The notes beneath the pieces are model-generated. The model searched no databases, had not been told where the DNA came from, and was given only the letters and a program-made list of their open reading frames with translations. From NCBI GenBank assembly GCA_002812745.2, contig NCSJ02000344.1, positions 1-43,403 on the forward strand: a stretch of DNA of 43,403 nt. The letters are read 5' to 3'. The translations under genes and the position numbers were made by a program. Positions 42,132 through 43,403 of this stretch are shown piece by piece (within the stretch, counting starts at the first letter, position 1; each line of letters opens with the position of its first letter). The stretch is from Scytalidium lignicola (Eukaryota > Ascomycota > Leotiomycetes).

Positions 42132-43092
42132 TCACACAATCCACTCCCCAGCTGTAATTGCCGGGTCAAGGGGTATACCATCATCCAACCCTCTCCTAGT
42201 CCTCCTAAGACTGTCATCCAATGATCCTAGACTGTCATAATCCCCAAATATAAGATCAGGGTCAAAATCCTCTAGTGGTGAGATATGCTCCGGCGTCGGG
42301 GACGAAGGAGATATATGTACAGGTCTGGAAAACCCATTACCATTGTAGATTGGCGGTGAGTCATCCGGATGGAAGAAGTCCGTGAGGGTTTGAGTGTGAT
42401 CAAACCCTGCTGTGGTCGAGCTGACCGACAGTGGACTGACGAGCTCCTGTGTGTAGCTCGAGCCCTGAGTCGAACTTCGAGGACGACGAGGTTGAGAAGA
42501 CTGGTTCTTGTTAACCCGACCGGCCGCTGACTTTTTCTGCGGGATTGGGTCGAAAGCCTCTGGATGGAGGTTTCTTCCGTGACGGATCACCAAATCTCTG
42601 AGGAGGGGTAGATATGTTAGCCGTGGTCCTGCAGTAGCTTGGTATGTTAGGTAGAAGGGGGTTGAGGAGGGGTCATGACGTACTTTCGTGCATATTTCCG
42701 ATCACAAAATCGACATTTGTAGGGGCGCTGTCGTGAGTCTGTTTTCGGCGGTTAGCTCGACCGGACGCGAAAGAGGGTGTCTGGGACCGTGGAGAGTCGA
42801 TTGAAGCGAACAACGGCCAAACCGACGACGGCCATTGTTATCGACGACAATGTGAGGATGAAGCTGTTGAGCTCTTGATGGAAGTCGATGGGGTAGAGGT
42901 GGGGTAGGTAAGGCAGATAAGAAGGCTGGACTTACGCGCTGCCTCATGGCGGGAGCAGTGCTCGCTGCGCTTGAAAGCTTTGCTACAAATGGAACAAATA
43001 TGATTCCGCTTCTGCTTCTTCGCGGCGGCTGCCACGTCGAGGGGCGAAAGCACCGTGATAGTGTCGGTGTCAACAGGAGCGCTCTTGACCAT
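42132..43092 (-). CDS. Two-finger C2H2 transcription factor
   Basis: Three exons on the minus strand: 42936-43092, 42684-42738 and 42132-42597, giving 225 residues. Splicing rebuilds two adjacent C2H2 fingers: CSICSKAFKRSEHCSRHEAAH and, about ten residues on, the finger from CRFCDRKYARK to DLVIRHGRNLH (Cys-X2-Cys, His pair). The second exon contains only finger DNA (SRQRPYKCRFCDRKYARK). The rest (about 115-225) is Ser/Pro-rich, with an acidic stretch (PLEDFDPDLIFGD) that could be an activation domain. Larger fungal relatives carry a fungal-specific TF domain after such fingers; here the protein stops early with TAA-type stop at 42132, so it is a short form. The finger linker pattern resembles Adr1/Msn2-like fungal regulators; target unknown. 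Confidence 0.85.
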
Positions 43093-43403
43093 GGTCGATG
43101 GGTGGGATGAGACGACTGGGGCAAGATAAGTGAAGCAGTTGCTGACTGCGCTGAAGGGGTTCGAGAAGGAGAAAAAAATTGCAGAAGAGCGACGAGAGGT
43201 CGCGGTACTTTGAAGGTTTGGGCGTTCTGTGGTCGGTCGGGCAGAGAAATTCGCTGGTAAGCTTGAAGGAGACTTGGGTCGTGATAGGAATGCACCTGAT
43301 GAGGCCTTCCTTCGTCGTTGTACTGAAATTACCCCGCGCGTGATCTGGCCAGTCGCAGCGCAGAATTCCCGATAAGCTAGGCTAAATGGGTTCTAAGTGG
43401 GGC
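43093..43403. other. Right edge, upstream of zinc-finger gene
   Basis: Promoter/5' UTR of the minus-strand C2H2 gene. No further coding sequence recognised before the end of the window. Confidence 0.4.

Overview
This is a window from a filamentous ascomycete genome (Pezizomycotina). The signs are short 48-165 bp introns with GT..AG ends and CTAAC/CTAAT branch-like motifs, a fungal gene set (GrrA-type F-box/LRR protein, Dcr2-like phosphatase, AIM18, NmrA-like reductase, C2H2 factor) and a mitochondrial ClpP, which budding yeast lacks. Leotiomycetes is my guess from overall feel only. Six isolated N characters (11370, 20951, 22184, 22557, 36575, 38962), most beside homopolymers, look like assembly or base-calling marks.

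Left third (1-13.7 kb): an accessory gene graveyard. Five neighbouring genes are all broken: the N-terminal part of an ABCC-type transporter, fused out of frame by a deletion to a GH3 beta-glucosidase that has lost its first ~80 codons; an HpcH/HpaI-family aldolase without its middle; a HisC-like PLP aminotransferase without its catalytic core; and a DMATS-type aromatic prenyltransferase with an unusable intron and a damaged 3' end. Immediately after the prenyltransferase sits a 2934-bp Tc1/mariner-like element (7914-10847, TA target duplication, 109-bp terminal inverted repeats). It carries a transposase and, convergently, a 506-codon antisense accessory reading frame of unknown function. Both frames are kept but interrupted by stop codons, and the transposase catalytic Glu is Lys. 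About 2.8 kb with no recognisable gene follows, rich in TACTGTAC-like motifs.

Middle and right (13.7-43.4 kb): an ordinary euchromatic block with 15 well-supported intact genes and one small uncertain one. In order: a GPI-anchored/secreted DUF-type protein; a small two-TM protein; an AMP-binding acyl-CoA synthetase; ribosomal protein uL13 (RPL16); a membrane-anchored UBL-BAG protein; a MITE-like inverted-repeat element; a dithiol glutaredoxin; AIM18; a GrrA/Grr1 F-box LRR protein; a Dcr2-like phosphatase; a mitochondrial TRM61-like tRNA methyltransferase; a monoglyceride lipase-like hydrolase; an uncharacterised probable mitochondrial protein; mitochondrial ClpP; a zinc alcohol dehydrogenase; an NmrA/isoflavone reductase-like enzyme; and a two-finger C2H2 regulator. 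Several pairs are divergent and share short promoters: the mitochondrial unknown with ClpP (183 bp, containing a perfect palindrome), the TRM61-like gene with the lipase (224 bp), and ADH with the NmrA-like gene (638 bp).

The most interesting material is the decayed cluster (transporter, glucosidase, aldolase, aminotransferase, prenyltransferase), which looks like a dead metabolite locus, and the two-gene mariner-like element with a large antisense accessory ORF.
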